The notes under the pieces: generated by a model
Database searches by the model: none
Told to the model about the DNA's origin: nothing
The model's input: only the letters and a program-made list of their open reading frames with translations
Shown here: one piece after another, positions 1 through 9,503 of the stretch
Numbering within the stretch: the stretch's first letter is position 1
Layout of the letters: each line of letters starts with the position of its first letter
DNA from: Paenibacillus sp. Root52
GTDB taxonomy: Bacteria > Bacillota > Bacilli > Paenibacillales > Paenibacillaceae
Direction: 5' to 3'
Length of the DNA: 64,000 nt
Assembly (NCBI RefSeq): GCF_001426865.1
Contig: NZ_LMFO01000002.1
Coordinates: 1,470 to 65,469, forward strand
Program-made: the position numbers and the translations under genes

Positions 1-7
1 GGAACTT

Positions 8-44
8 AAAAAGGATGACCCCTGTAGAATACAGAGATCACCTT
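8..44 (-). terminator. Rho-independent terminator candidate
   Basis: Read on the minus strand, an interrupted hairpin has paired blocks AAGG/CCTT, TGA/TCA and CTGTA/TACAG closed by a GAA loop, followed by a run of T. It lies about 190 bases past the fabF stop, so it could end fabF transcription. Confidence 0.55.
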
Positions 45-126
45 CTTCAAGCCATGTAGGTCTTTTTTAGAAATGTCCTTTACATAGGGTACAGTTTAGT
101 GTGGCAACGCTGTTTTTTTCATTTAT

Positions 127-206
127 TTACTTGAATGTTACTTCTAATTACTTGAATGTTACTACGTTACTCGTCTTCGTAATTTTCGTAATTTTCGTTA
201 TTTCGT
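127..206. repeat. Short tandem direct repeats downstream of fabF
   Basis: A 16-base unit TTACTTGAATGTTACT occurs at 127-142 and 148-163. It is followed by a 9-base unit CGTAATTTT at 178-186 and 187-195 and a degenerate third copy. The stretch is AT-rich and carries no open frame I can support. Confidence 0.7.
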
Positions 207-231
207 GAGTTGGTTAAGGACCTCCAACAAT

Positions 232-1470
232 TCAAGCCTCATACTTTTGGAACACTAATACCGCGTTATGTCCACCAAAACCAAACGAATTAGACATCCC
301 GATGCTCATGTTGGCTTCTCTAGCTTCATTAGGGACATAATCTAAGTCACATTCAGGGTCTGACTGTTCCTGGTTAATTGTTGGTGGAATAACCCCATGT
401 CTCAACGTCTGGATTAGAGAGATCGCTTCCGCACCACCGGCCGCACCGAGCATATGCCCAGTCATCGACTTATTCGCAGTCACAGGAATCCGGTAAGCCG
501 TTTCGCCAAATAGCTTCTTGATCGCCCGGGTCTCGGAAAGATCACCTGCTTCTGTGCTTGTCGCATGTGCATTAATGACATCCACATTCTCAGGCTCGAG
601 CTGAGCATCCTTCAATGCAGCCCTCATCGCCAAAAATGCTCCTCTTCCTTCCGGATGGGTGGCAACCATGTGGTATGCGTCTGAACTCGCGCCATATCCA
701 ACAACTTCAGCCAGAATATGAGCACCTCTAGCAAGGGCATGAGACAGCGACTCCACCACAACGATTCCTGCACCCTCAGCCATAACGAAGCCATCTCGAC
801 CTGCATCAAACGGACGACTCGCTGCCTTCACCTCTTCATTACGCGTAGATAATGCCGTTGCGTTAGCAAAACTCGCCAAAGCTACCTCAGTCACAGCAGC
901 CTCAGTGCCTCCTGCAAAAATAACATCAGCTCCGCCATGTCGAATTAACCGAAATGCCTCTCCAATCGCGGTATTACCGATAGAGCAAGCGGTCACTGGC
1001 GAGAGCGTTGGCCCCCAACAACCAAACCTCATGCTGATCATCGATGCCGCCATGTTCGAGATCATCATGGGCACAAGGGTAGGACTGACTCTTCCCGGAC
1101 CTCGCGCAGTAAGCAGGTTACTCTGTTCAACCAAGGTTTGAATTCCCCCAATGCCGGAACCAACATACACACCCACTCGCTCTCGCTCTAGCTTCTCCAG
1201 ATCTAGACCCGATTGCATTAAGGCCTGTTCTGCTGCTGCAACGGCAAATTGGGTGAAGCGATCCATACGGCGAGCCTCTTTACGTCCGAATTGCTGCTCT
1301 CCATCAAAATCTCGAACCACACCAGCCATTTTAGATTTATATTGTGTCATGTCATACGTATCAATCATTGAAATTCCTGATTTACCCTGAACGAGGTTAT
1401 TCCAAAATGGTTCCACATCATTTCCCAAAGGAGAGATAATTCCCATTCCTGTAATTACAACACGCTCCAT
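232..1470 (-). CDS. fabF: Beta-ketoacyl-ACP synthase II (FabF-type)
   Basis: A condensing enzyme of fatty acid elongation in the cytoplasm, joining malonyl-ACP to acyl-ACP. The Cys-His-His active site is visible: the cysteine in VTACSIGNTAIG near residue 162, one histidine in NAHATST and one in GHMLGAAG, plus a C-terminal GFGGHNA loop. The product is 412 residues, normal for the family. The start at 1470 is chosen because GGAGGG lies 6-7 bases upstream; an ATG 18 bases earlier has no such site. The nucleophile context differs slightly from the commonest FabF signature, so a FabF paralogue working beside a main fabHF operon is possible. It is divergent from an XRE regulator. Confidence 0.9.
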   Translation of the reverse strand: MERVVITGMGIISPLGNDVEPFWNNLVQGKSGISMIDTYDMTQYKSKMAGVVRDFDGEQQFGRKEARRMDRFTQFAVAAAEQALMQSGLDLEKLERERVGVYVGSGIGGIQTLVEQSNLLTARGPGRVSPTLVPMMISNMAASMISMRFGCWGPTLSPVTACSIGNTAIGEAFRLIRHGGADVIFAGGTEAAVTEVALASFANATALSTRNEEVKAASRPFDAGRDGFVMAEGAGIVVVESLSHALARGAHILAEVVGYGASSDAYHMVATHPEGRGAFLAMRAALKDAQLEPENVDVINAHATSTEAGDLSETRAIKKLFGETAYRIPVTANKSMTGHMLGAAGGAEAISLIQTLRHGVIPPTINQEQSDPECDLDYVPNEAREANMSIGMSNSFGFGGHNAVLVFQKYEA

Positions 1471-1551
1471 CTTCTTTCCCTCCAGCATGTATACAAAATT
1501 AAGTTCGATTTAATATTGTCATGGGTGTTATCCTATTACAAGTTGTTGTTT

Positions 1552-1576
1552 ATCCTAGTATAATGACCACTAGGAT
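1552..1576. promoter_or_regulatory. Inverted-repeat operator overlapping the XRE gene promoter
   Basis: ATCCTAGT and ACTAGGAT form perfect 8-base arms nine bases apart. A perfect TATAAT (1559-1564) sits inside the repeat and points toward the XRE regulator at 1602. A protein bound here would cover the -10 region, which suggests autoregulation and possibly control of the divergent fabF. The -35 element is weak. Confidence 0.6.
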
Positions 1577-1601
1577 ATTGGATTAGATGGAGGGTGAATT
1601 C

Positions 1602-2465
1602 GTGAATCATGACGCCAGGCTTCAAGCACTATCCTCATTTATGAAAACCCAGCGTGCCAAAATATCGCCAGAATCCGTCGGTCTGCCTGCAGGCACGCGG
1701 CGAAGAACACCTGGTTTAAGACGGGAAGAAGTAGCTCAACTAGCTGGGGTAAGTACCACTTGGTACACCTGGCTGGAACAGGGACGGGATATCCAGGTAT
1801 CTCATTCCGTGTTGGATAATATCTCGACGGCTCTCAAGTTAACGCCCGATGAACGCAAATACTTGTTCTCGCTAGCATTGGAACGTCAAGCTGCAGCACA
1901 TATTGCGGAAGAAGAACCCTTGCAGATCAGTCCACCACTACAACGGATTCTTCGCGATCTGGAGCATTGTCCGAGCATTATCTCTGATCGCCGATGCTAC
2001 ATTGTTGGCTGGAACGATGCAGCGAGACATGTATTTATCGACTTTGACCTCATTCCACTTGAACAACGCAATATGATTCGTCTGTTATTTGAACGTAAGG
2101 AGTTCCGCAGACTTGCGGTGAACTGGGAGCATTTTGTTAGCGGTTTTCTGGCGATATTCCGTGCCTACTATGGTCAGTATGTGGAGGATGAATGGTATAA
2201 TTTGTTTTTGGAGGAGATGATGGATCAATATCCAGACTTTCGCACACTGTGGAAACAGAGTAGTGTCAGCAGCGCCCCTGACGTTCTCATTGAGTTTAGA
2301 CACTCTAAGGCAGGTAAAATGTTATTTGACCTTACATCCTTGCAGATCCATGGCAGTTCTGACCTGCGCTGTAGCATCTATACACCGGCAGCGGACACAG
2401 CAACTGAACAGAAGCTTATGCATCTCATGGAACGTGATCCGAGGAACCTCAGCGGCTCAGTATAA
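1602..2465 (+). CDS. XRE-family regulator with MmyB/MltR-type ligand domain
   Basis: A 287-residue DNA-binding regulator. Residues about 25-70 form a helix-turn-helix of the type seen before MmyB-like domains (RRTPGLRREEVAQLAGVS, then WYTWLEQGRD). Residues about 95-270 form the C-terminal domain that in this family binds a small, often fatty-acid-like ligand. The GTG start at 1602 follows GGAGGG by seven bases; an in-frame ATG at 1587 overlaps that site and is less likely. The gene diverges from fabF across a perfect inverted repeat. A ligand linked to fatty acids is inference from this position. Confidence 0.85.
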   Translation: MNHDARLQALSSFMKTQRAKISPESVGLPAGTRRRTPGLRREEVAQLAGVSTTWYTWLEQGRDIQVSHSVLDNISTALKLTPDERKYLFSLALERQAAAHIAEEEPLQISPPLQRILRDLEHCPSIISDRRCYIVGWNDAARHVFIDFDLIPLEQRNMIRLLFERKEFRRLAVNWEHFVSGFLAIFRAYYGQYVEDEWYNLFLEEMMDQYPDFRTLWKQSSVSSAPDVLIEFRHSKAGKMLFDLTSLQIHGSSDLRCSIYTPAADTATEQKLMHLMERDPRNLSGSV

Positions 2466-2518
2466 CCTGATTTGATGCTACATTTACATCAGCATGGCTC
2501 TAGCCAATATCAAAATCA

Positions 2519-2589
2519 ACTAGGATGAAAACTACATTTCGGAAAGCGTCCATCCTATCCTTGACATCATCCCCTCGTAAGTATAGATT
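2519..2589 (+). promoter_or_regulatory. Promoter region of the response regulator with an operator-like half-site
   Basis: ACTAGGAT at 2519-2526 repeats exactly the half-site of the 1552-1576 operator, and ATCCTA occurs in the opposite orientation at 2552-2557. TTGACA follows at 2561-2566 with TATAGATT around 2582-2589 as a possible -10 at 15-17 bases. Control of the downstream response regulator by the XRE protein is inference. Confidence 0.45.
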
Positions 2590-2659
2590 ATCAGGTAGAT
2601 TAAGGTGAATTTAGGACAGTTAGCCCACTTCCACATTGTGGATTTTAGAAAGGAACATC

Positions 2660-3334
2660 ATGACCAAAGTGCTTATAATAGAAGACGACAATATGTTAGG
2701 TGACACATTATCCCTATATCTTCAAGGGGAAGGATATGACGTAATTCGTGTCGATAACGCAAGAGATGGTCTTCTACAGCTTCAAGCGCTGCCTGATATC
2801 ATTCTTCTTGATTTAATGCTCCCTGACCTGGGAGGTAAGAACCCTTGTCTACTCATTCGAGAGCATACAACCACACCTATAATCGTCATCTCATCATTAA
2901 CCGATATCTCTGAACGAATTCGTTCCTTATCGGATGGAGCCGATGACTATGTATGTAAGCCCTTTAGCATGCAAGAGCTCAAAGCACGCATAGAAGCTGT
3001 GCTGCGCCGAACGGCAATACATCATAACTCCATCATGTCTAAAGAGCAGCCAGGAATCTCTCTTGATTTGGAACGCAGAACGATTCTGCTCAATCATCGG
3101 AAGATTGAAACTACATTTTCTGAATTTGAAATCATGAAATTATTTGTACTTAATCCAGGCAGGGTATACAGTCGCTATGCCTTGATTGAAGCTATTCGGG
3201 GTTTGGATGCCTATATTAATGATCGTACCATCGATGTTCACATTGCAAAATTACGCAAAAAAATCGAAATCAACCCAAAAAACCCCCAATACATTCATAC
3301 CATCTGGGGGGTGGGATATAAGTTCACACCTTAA
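2660..3334 (+). CDS. OmpR/PhoB-family response regulator
   Basis: A 224-residue two-component regulator. The receiver domain (about 1-118) shows the acidic pair in IIEDDN, the phosphorylated aspartate in ILLDLMLPD and the conserved lysine in CKPF. A winged-helix DNA-binding domain (about 130-224) ends in VGYKFTP. The start is placed at 2660, where AAAGGA precedes ATG by five bases; an earlier in-frame start at 2636 lacks a ribosome site. No ordinary kinase gene is beside it. The hybrid kinase converging from the right ends 26 bases beyond the stop, so a partnership is possible but unproven. Confidence 0.9.
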   Translation: MTKVLIIEDDNMLGDTLSLYLQGEGYDVIRVDNARDGLLQLQALPDIILLDLMLPDLGGKNPCLLIREHTTTPIIVISSLTDISERIRSLSDGADDYVCKPFSMQELKARIEAVLRRTAIHHNSIMSKEQPGISLDLERRTILLNHRKIETTFSEFEIMKLFVLNPGRVYSRYALIEAIRGLDAYINDRTIDVHIAKLRKKIEINPKNPQYIHTIWGVGYKFTP

Positions 3335-3360
3335 TGTGAACCATCATCTATCGTTTTACT

Positions 3361-6300
3361 TCACCATGGCAAAGACGTAGTGATCACATCTATTTCTTGT
3401 TGCACCTTCTCTAGTTGTGCAGCCACATCGGCTCTAGGTGACAGATTAACTAAACATGTCTCTAGTTCAAGAACAAGCTCCAATAACCTTTCGGCATGCA
3501 GGTTTGCAGCAACACCTTTGAGTGAATGAACATTGCGAATGACATCATCCAGCCGATGATATTGAAGCTGCAACTCTACCCTTTTCTGAAACATACTGTA
3601 CTCCGCCTTAAACTTCGTAAGCGCATATTGTAAGATATGCGGCTTATCGCCCATCTGGTTGATGGCCTGCTCCACATGCATACCCCTGATCTCTTTCATA
3701 CCTCTCAGGTTGATCCATAGTGATAATTTCTCTGCTATTTGTTGCTCATTGATTGGTTTAAACAAGATGCTATTCATACCCATTTCAAGGCATTTCTCAT
3801 AATCGCTTTGTAACCCATTTGCCGTTAGTGCAAGGATCGGCGTATGATCATACTGCCTAATCTGACGGATATGACGTACTGTATCGAACCCATTCATTTC
3901 AGGCATATACAGATCCAACATAATGAGTTTCCATCTCTGTTCATCCAGCTTCTTCATGACCTCTTGCCCATTAGCTGCCAATGTGACCTCAAACCCCATA
4001 TGTTCGAGTGTTGCACGTATGGCGAGTTGATTAATTTCATGATCTTCTGCCACAAGAATATGTCCCTTATGATGTATCTTCGAATCAACTAAATCATAGT
4101 CGACCCTCTGTTGCTCTATTGACCCATTTCCCTGGAGGGTAAGCAACGCTTCGAACAAGCCTAGACGAGTAATCGGTTTGAACAGCATGAGATCAGGGCG
4201 GCTTAAATTTCCCTCTTCCCAGATATCATGATCGCTGAACGGATGGGTATATCCGAGCACCTTAACTTTTGATCGATCGAGACTATCGATAAAGCGGTTC
4301 CAATCCGTCCCGTTACCCGTCTCTATGATGTCCATATCAATCATAAATACCGAGTATGTGCCATCATGATCGGAAGTGAACTCACGACCTGCTGCTATCT
4401 CAACTAGTTCAGGATATAACACTGCATGGACACCAAAGGAATGCATCATCTGAATCAAGCTTTCACCCAGTCGTTGATTGTCTTCAATGATCGCCGCACC
4501 CATCAGAGGCTGCAGTTGAGGATACATGTGAAGGAAGAAGTTCTCTTCCGTATCCGCCAAATCCATTACCAACTCGAAGGAAAAACGACTATATGCTCCT
4601 TGTACACTATCCACTTGTAAGATTCCTCCTAATGAGCTCACCAAATGATAACAGATGGTTAAGCCCAGACCGGAACCTCCATATTTACGATACGTTGATG
4701 GATCTCCCTGTGTGAAGGGTACAAATAACCGCTCCATATGTTCTGGTGCTATACCGATCCCCGTATCCTCTACAACAAACCGAACAACGGCCTGCTCAGT
4801 ATCCAGCGATATGAGCTCAGCCGTAACAAGAACATGACCATACTCTGTGAATTTGATTGCATTGCTGAGTAAATTCAGCAGAATCTGTTCAAGTCTCACC
4901 GGATCACCGAATACACGCAAAGGCAGATCTGGATCTGTATTGAAGATAACATCAATATTTTTGTAACCCACTGCCGCGCCCGCTTGATCAGCAATACCCT
5001 TGAAGAAATTTTCTAGAGAAAAGGGGACTCTCTCAATGGTAAGCTTGCCTGCTTCGATTTTGGAAAAATCGAGGATATCATTCACTAAGGTAAGCAGGGA
5101 TTGAGATGACGTATTTATTTTATTCAGATATTCCATTTGCATGGTGTTTAAGCCTGTACGTTGAAGCAATAATGTAAAACTGATGATGCCGTTTAGCGGG
5201 GTACGAATCTCGTGGCTCATCCATGCGAGAAAATTACTTTTTGCCTGACTAGCCTCGTCAGCCTTCAAGCGTTGAACCTGATCCGTAATATCATGAAATA
5301 CACCCTTGATACGTTCTGTAGAGTTCACCATCTGAACGGGATGTAAGTGCACCCGATAGTGTTGTAGCTGCCCATCTCCGAGCCTCAGGCTAAGCTCCAT
5401 CTCTTGAGAAGACTGATTATACAAGGATTGTTGCAATAGTAATGACCAGCTCTCCAACTCCTCAATCGTAATCAAGTGCTCAAGCTGCTGTGCGAAGACC
5501 TGCTCCTTGCTGGTCTGAAGCGCGTCGAGAAACCTCTGATTCACCGACACAATGCGTTTATTTGCATCAAATCCAACAAACCAATCCTGTGAGACACGCT
5601 CCAACGTTCGATACCGCTCTTCACTCTCTTGAACTCTTCGCTTCACGGCATGATGTTCCGTAATATCAAGCCCGTGACCAATGATATACTTCACTTCACC
5701 GTCTTCCAGTAGAGGCTGCATCTTCACAATTGCATAATAACCCCTATATTCAAACTCATAAAATAAGGACTCTCCTTGCCAAGCCCGCTCATATTGTTCC
5801 TTTAGAAAATCCATTTTTTCCTTAGGTAGAAGGCTCGTTCCTCCACGTTTGTTATTTTCCATTACGCTTTTCATGTCCAAGCCCATGCGGGAGAGCATTT
5901 CTCCTTCTAATACAACATATTCAAAATTAGCATTTCGCTTCTGTATTTTAAAGGCAAAGCCAGTCTGCATACGCAGCATCTCTAGCATTTCCCGATCTTT
6001 CTGAATAACGAGTAGTCGATAATTATGGTTCTGATTGAGATAATGCAGAAATAATGAAACTAATAAGATACATGCATTCTGAAATGACAAATGTATGCCT
6101 AAAATGGGCAGAGACAGTGACTGTATTTCACCCACAGTGAAGACATACACCGAGTTCAACAGCACGGCTCCACATATCCATTTGAGCACAAAATGCCTAA
6201 CATACTTAAAGACCAGATATATGACGATGACAAACATGATCTCAACAATTAAATATTCTAAATTACCGAATTCAGGGGTAATGCCTATAACCAATCTAAG

Positions 6301-6636
6301 GCTTAACATTAAAGCAAAGGTGACAAGTGCAGAAAGACCTCCACCAAAATAAGTGGCTAAAAAATAGACAATGGCCCTAAAATTTAATAATGAGCCATCG
6401 TTAATTTGGATACTAAAATAATATAAAGCCGTGCCAAGAATGCTATAAAGGACACCAACAACCACTCGATTAACAATGAAGGAAACACGCTTCGTACTCG
6501 TCTGGTGCAGATAGTAATGTGTGAGAAAAACGAAGATCAGAATCAACGTAATATTCAGTACAAGATCGCGCAGCAATAGGTCACCGTCCAAATCGCGGAT
6601 TCTGGTATGTGCATTCATGAATTTGTCTGGATTCAC
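3361..6636 (-). CDS. Hybrid sensor histidine kinase: 5TM-PAS-PAS-HisKA-HATPase-REC-REC-HPt
   Basis: A roughly 1091-residue phosphorelay protein of the membrane. The order is: about six hydrophobic segments resembling a 5TMR-LYT sensor (about 20-210), two PAS domains (about 220-460), the phospho-histidine box WMSHEIRTPLNG (near 480), the ATPase with DTGIGI and GGSGLGL, a first receiver (about 720-840) whose motif is degenerate, a complete receiver with LIMLDLYMPEMNG, and a C-terminal HPt domain with HSLKGVAAN. GTG at 6636 has GGAAG eight bases upstream; TTG at 6660 is an alternative without a good site. It follows a PAS protein and an MCP on the same strand. Output through a separate regulator is expected, because the relay ends in HPt. 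Confidence 0.9.
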   Translation of the reverse strand: MNPDKFMNAHTRIRDLDGDLLLRDLVLNITLILIFVFLTHYYLHQTSTKRVSFIVNRVVVGVLYSILGTALYYFSIQINDGSLLNFRAIVYFLATYFGGGLSALVTFALMLSLRLVIGITPEFGNLEYLIVEIMFVIVIYLVFKYVRHFVLKWICGAVLLNSVYVFTVGEIQSLSLPILGIHLSFQNACILLVSLFLHYLNQNHNYRLLVIQKDREMLEMLRMQTGFAFKIQKRNANFEYVVLEGEMLSRMGLDMKSVMENNKRGGTSLLPKEKMDFLKEQYERAWQGESLFYEFEYRGYYAIVKMQPLLEDGEVKYIIGHGLDITEHHAVKRRVQESEERYRTLERVSQDWFVGFDANKRIVSVNQRFLDALQTSKEQVFAQQLEHLITIEELESWSLLLQQSLYNQSSQEMELSLRLGDGQLQHYRVHLHPVQMVNSTERIKGVFHDITDQVQRLKADEASQAKSNFLAWMSHEIRTPLNGIISFTLLLQRTGLNTMQMEYLNKINTSSQSLLTLVNDILDFSKIEAGKLTIERVPFSLENFFKGIADQAGAAVGYKNIDVIFNTDPDLPLRVFGDPVRLEQILLNLLSNAIKFTEYGHVLVTAELISLDTEQAVVRFVVEDTGIGIAPEHMERLFVPFTQGDPSTYRKYGGSGLGLTICYHLVSSLGGILQVDSVQGAYSRFSFELVMDLADTEENFFLHMYPQLQPLMGAAIIEDNQRLGESLIQMMHSFGVHAVLYPELVEIAAGREFTSDHDGTYSVFMIDMDIIETGNGTDWNRFIDSLDRSKVKVLGYTHPFSDHDIWEEGNLSRPDLMLFKPITRLGLFEALLTLQGNGSIEQQRVDYDLVDSKIHHKGHILVAEDHEINQLAIRATLEHMGFEVTLAANGQEVMKKLDEQRWKLIMLDLYMPEMNGFDTVRHIRQIRQYDHTPILALTANGLQSDYEKCLEMGMNSILFKPINEQQIAEKLSLWINLRGMKEIRGMHVEQAINQMGDKPHILQYALTKFKAEYSMFQKRVELQLQYHRLDDVIRNVHSLKGVAANLHAERLLELVLELETCLVNLSPRADVAAQLEKVQQEIDVITTSLPW

Positions 6637-6722
6637 GTGTGCAGCTTCCAAGTTAAACAAATCATATTATGCCAATCTCTCTTAATCAATTAAACTATTT
6701 TTAATCTTACCCAAACGACGCC

Positions 6723-7028
6723 TTACTCACACAAATCATTGAAGATACTAATATAAAAGAGAGAATCGTCCAGATAAACAGAGGTGATCGTCACTTCAGC
6801 TTCCCAAACTTCTTGGTTAGCTCTTGCAATATGGGCAACACCCGACCAAGTCTGATTCCCTCTCCAATGTGTATCAATCTCTAAGCGAGCAGGCTGGCCG
6901 ATCATATGCTCCCTAATACAACCTGTTTTGGCCTCATAGATCGAGTTCACCTCCAGAATTACACCATGTTCATCAGTAATCATGACCGCATCCTCTAACA
7001 ATAAAAAAGTTTTAAGTTCCAGTTGCAT
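6723..7028 (-). CDS. Stand-alone PAS-domain protein
   Basis: A 101-residue protein that is little more than one PAS fold; the stretch DEHGVILEVNSIYEAKTGC is a typical PAS core. There is no kinase, cyclase or DNA-binding part. The start at 7028 follows GGGGAGGT by about eight bases. It lies between an MCP (7108-9105) and the hybrid kinase on the same strand, with short gaps, so the three are likely co-transcribed. A role as a sensory adaptor for either neighbour is inference; no cofactor-binding residue can be assigned by eye. Confidence 0.75.
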   Translation of the reverse strand: MQLELKTFLLLEDAVMITDEHGVILEVNSIYEAKTGCIREHMIGQPARLEIDTHWRGNQTWSGVAHIARANQEVWEAEVTITSVYLDDSLFYISIFNDLCE

Positions 7029-7107
7029 CGCAACTACCTCCCCTTGATGTAACATGATGTAAACTAACTTATCCCTTCGGAGAACACTCCTATATCCTAA
7101 TACGGGT

Positions 7108-9105
7108 TTAATATTTGAATTTCTGAATCATTCCTTGTAAATGCTCCGCCATGGACGTTAAGCTTCGTGCTGAAGATGAAATCTCTTCCATCGCTGCTAG
7201 TTGCTCCTCTGACGAGGCCGCAACTTCTTCGGACGTTGCCGCATTAGCCCCAGCAATGCCTGCCAACTCTTTAGAGATCGCTGCTACTTCCTGCACACCT
7301 GCTGTAATCTGCTGTGACGTCGCTGCAATCTCTTCAATCTGTGGTGTTGTATCTCTCATGCTATTCAAAATATATTCAAACTTCTGAATCGCTTCTGTTG
7401 AGATGGTCATACCATCACCAACCTCTGTTGTTACCTTTGCCATCATACGAACCGAGGCAGCCATATCCTCCTGAACAGCATTCGTGAGAGCCGTAATTTC
7501 ACTCACAGATTGTTGGGATTGTTCCGCCAATACGCGTACTTCACCCGCTACGACGGCAAAACCATTACCGTGTTCACCTGCACGAGCAGCTTCAATCGAT
7601 GCATTAAGGGCAAGCAAATTCGTCTGCTTGGCTATGTTACCGATCAGTTCTGTAATTGCAGAAATCTGGTTAGAACGTTCATATAATGCCTGAATCAATT
7701 GATTGGTCTCTTCTACGGTGTCCTGGATAGAATGCATTTGGCTGACGGTCTGTTTGACCGCTTCCCCGCCCTCTTCCGCCTGAACGGTTGTATGCTTCGC
7801 TAAGTCGGCGACACGCATAGAGCTTTCGGAAATACGAGTAATGCCTACGGTCATTTCACTCATCGCTCCATGATTATGTTCGATGCCATTCGTCTGTCTT
7901 TCTGCACCGCTCGCAATTTCCTGGATAGCCCGTGCAACCTGCTCACTAGCGGCACTAGTGGATTCTGCACTCTGTGTCATTTCCTCTGAGGAAGCAACAA
8001 CCTCACTTGCGCTTTTCTCGACATTTTGAATCAACAATCGCAAATTGCCCTGCATTTTTCCAAATGCATCACTTAGCTCACCGATCTCATCATAACTTGT
8101 ACTAACAATGGTCTGGGTAAGATCCCCCTCGCTCACTTGGATCGCTTGGTCTTTCAGACGGCGAATCGGTCGAACAATAGAACGCATGACCAACACGATA
8201 ATGACGCAGCCTACGATAAGACAAGCTGAAATGATAATAATCATCCGATGCAAGATAGGTGCAGCCGCAGTGTCAATTTCAGAGGAATACATCGTTCCAG
8301 CCACTTTCCACTCTGTCGATGCGTTAGTATCGAAATACATAATTTTCTCGTCTTGTCCCAGTGTATAGTTGAATTGCCCTGAAGCATTCTCGTACACCTG
8401 TGTCCACAGATCCTCTGTCGCATCTGTTCCAGCAGGCTGAGTTGGATGGTAAATATACTTTTTACTGCTATCCAGCAAAATCATATATCCTTCTTCCCCT
8501 ACCTTAATTCCGCTAACCAAACCACTAATGTCGGTCAAATCCAGATCCAGCTCTACCACACCAGATCTGTCACGAAGCGCCTTCGCAATGGTGATGGTAA
8601 CATCGTTCGTCTCAACAGAAGTATACGGATCACTTACAATAACTTCATCCGGGTTTCCCATCGCTTCGATATACCATGGTCTTGTTCTTGGATCATAGCC
8701 ATCCGGCATGTCGCCGTCAGATGACATGAGATACACACCTTCCTCCGTCCCCAAGCCGATGGTTATAATATCTGGATTTTGCCCAGCATAGTCCTTCAAT
8801 TCATCAACAATCGATGTCTCCGCATCTTCTTGACTCATTACTCCTGTGAGCTTATCTGCATAGAATTCGATGTGGCTACGCTTAGCATGTATCACAATAT
8901 CAATGGTTGAATTAGCCAGGCTAACATTCTCTATCGCACTATGTAAAATTTGTTTTTCTATTTCGCCTCTCGCATTGTTATATGCTAATATTCCAACCAA
9001 GAACGAAGGTATGACCAAAAAAGCGATTAATGACAACGCTAGTTTAGCCTTAAAGTTTTTATGGATTTTTGCAAATGAAATCAACTTCCTCTTTTTTCTC
9101 ACCAA
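7108..9105 (-). CDS. Methyl-accepting chemotaxis protein with dCache sensor
   Basis: A 665-residue transmembrane chemoreceptor. One membrane helix lies near residues 22-43, followed by an extracellular double-Cache region (about 45-280, with the [15 protein letters not shown] motif), a second helix (about 283-305), a HAMP linker and the cytoplasmic signalling coil. The hairpin tip contains the hallmark [23 protein letters not shown] start at 9105 has AGAGG about nine bases upstream. Cache sensors often bind amino acids or organic acids; the ligand here is unknown. It is the first gene of a probable unit with the PAS protein and hybrid kinase. Confidence 0.93.
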   Translation of the reverse strand: MVRKKRKLISFAKIHKNFKAKLALSLIAFLVIPSFLVGILAYNNARGEIEKQILHSAIENVSLANSTIDIVIHAKRSHIEFYADKLTGVMSQEDAETSIVDELKDYAGQNPDIITIGLGTEEGVYLMSSDGDMPDGYDPRTRPWYIEAMGNPDEVIVSDPYTSVETNDVTITIAKALRDRSGVVELDLDLTDISGLVSGIKVGEEGYMILLDSSKKYIYHPTQPAGTDATEDLWTQVYENASGQFNYTLGQDEKIMYFDTNASTEWKVAGTMYSSEIDTAAAPILHRMIIIISACLIVGCVIIVLVMRSIVRPIRRLKDQAIQVSEGDLTQTIVSTSYDEIGELSDAFGKMQGNLRLLIQNVEKSASEVVASSEEMTQSAESTSAASEQVARAIQEIASGAERQTNGIEHNHGAMSEMTVGITRISESSMRVADLAKHTTVQAEEGGEAVKQTVSQMHSIQDTVEETNQLIQALYERSNQISAITELIGNIAKQTNLLALNASIEAARAGEHGNGFAVVAGEVRVLAEQSQQSVSEITALTNAVQEDMAASVRMMAKVTTEVGDGMTISTEAIQKFEYILNSMRDTTPQIEEIAATSQQITAGVQEVAAISKELAGIAGANAATSEEVAASSEEQLAAMEEISSSARSLTSMAEHLQGMIQKFKY

Positions 9106-9424
9106 GTTTCTCTACCTCTTCCGACATATATTTAATTTAAATTATTTCATTCCTTTAGATTTTCGTTCTACTCCTTTCTTCTAACACATGACAATGCTCG
9201 GTCTGCTAGACGTACTTCACCCAATCCCCATAAATAGGTCTAACAACTGAAAAACGACACCTTTCTCATCGAAAAATCTCTTGTTTTTCACATTTTCTAA
9301 TGCTAAAGAACTATTTTTCAAGATAATTATAAGAAAAAGTTATTAAATAAAGTAAATTAGCGATATGACTAAAATGTTAACTTTTTAAACACATATTAAG
9401 AAAACTGTCTATTACTCAACAGCC
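9106..9424. other. AT-rich intergenic stretch upstream of the MCP gene
   Basis: About 320 bases between the metQ terminator and the MCP start hold no supportable gene. The sequence is very AT-rich and presumably contains the MCP promoter; I could not fix a single convincing -35/-10 pair. Confidence 0.5.
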
Positions 9425-9460
9425 AACAAAAAAAGACCTGAGCATCAGCGCTCAGATCTT
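9425..9460 (-). terminator. Terminator of metNPQ
   Basis: Arms AAGACCTGAGC (9433-9443) and GCTCAGATCTT (9450-9460) pair over 11 bases with one G-T wobble around a six-base loop. On the minus strand a run of seven T follows. It lies just downstream of metQ. Confidence 0.88.
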
Positions 9461-9503
9461 CAAGTTTGTTTTATTAAATTTACGTATTCAGGTTCACACC
9501 TTA

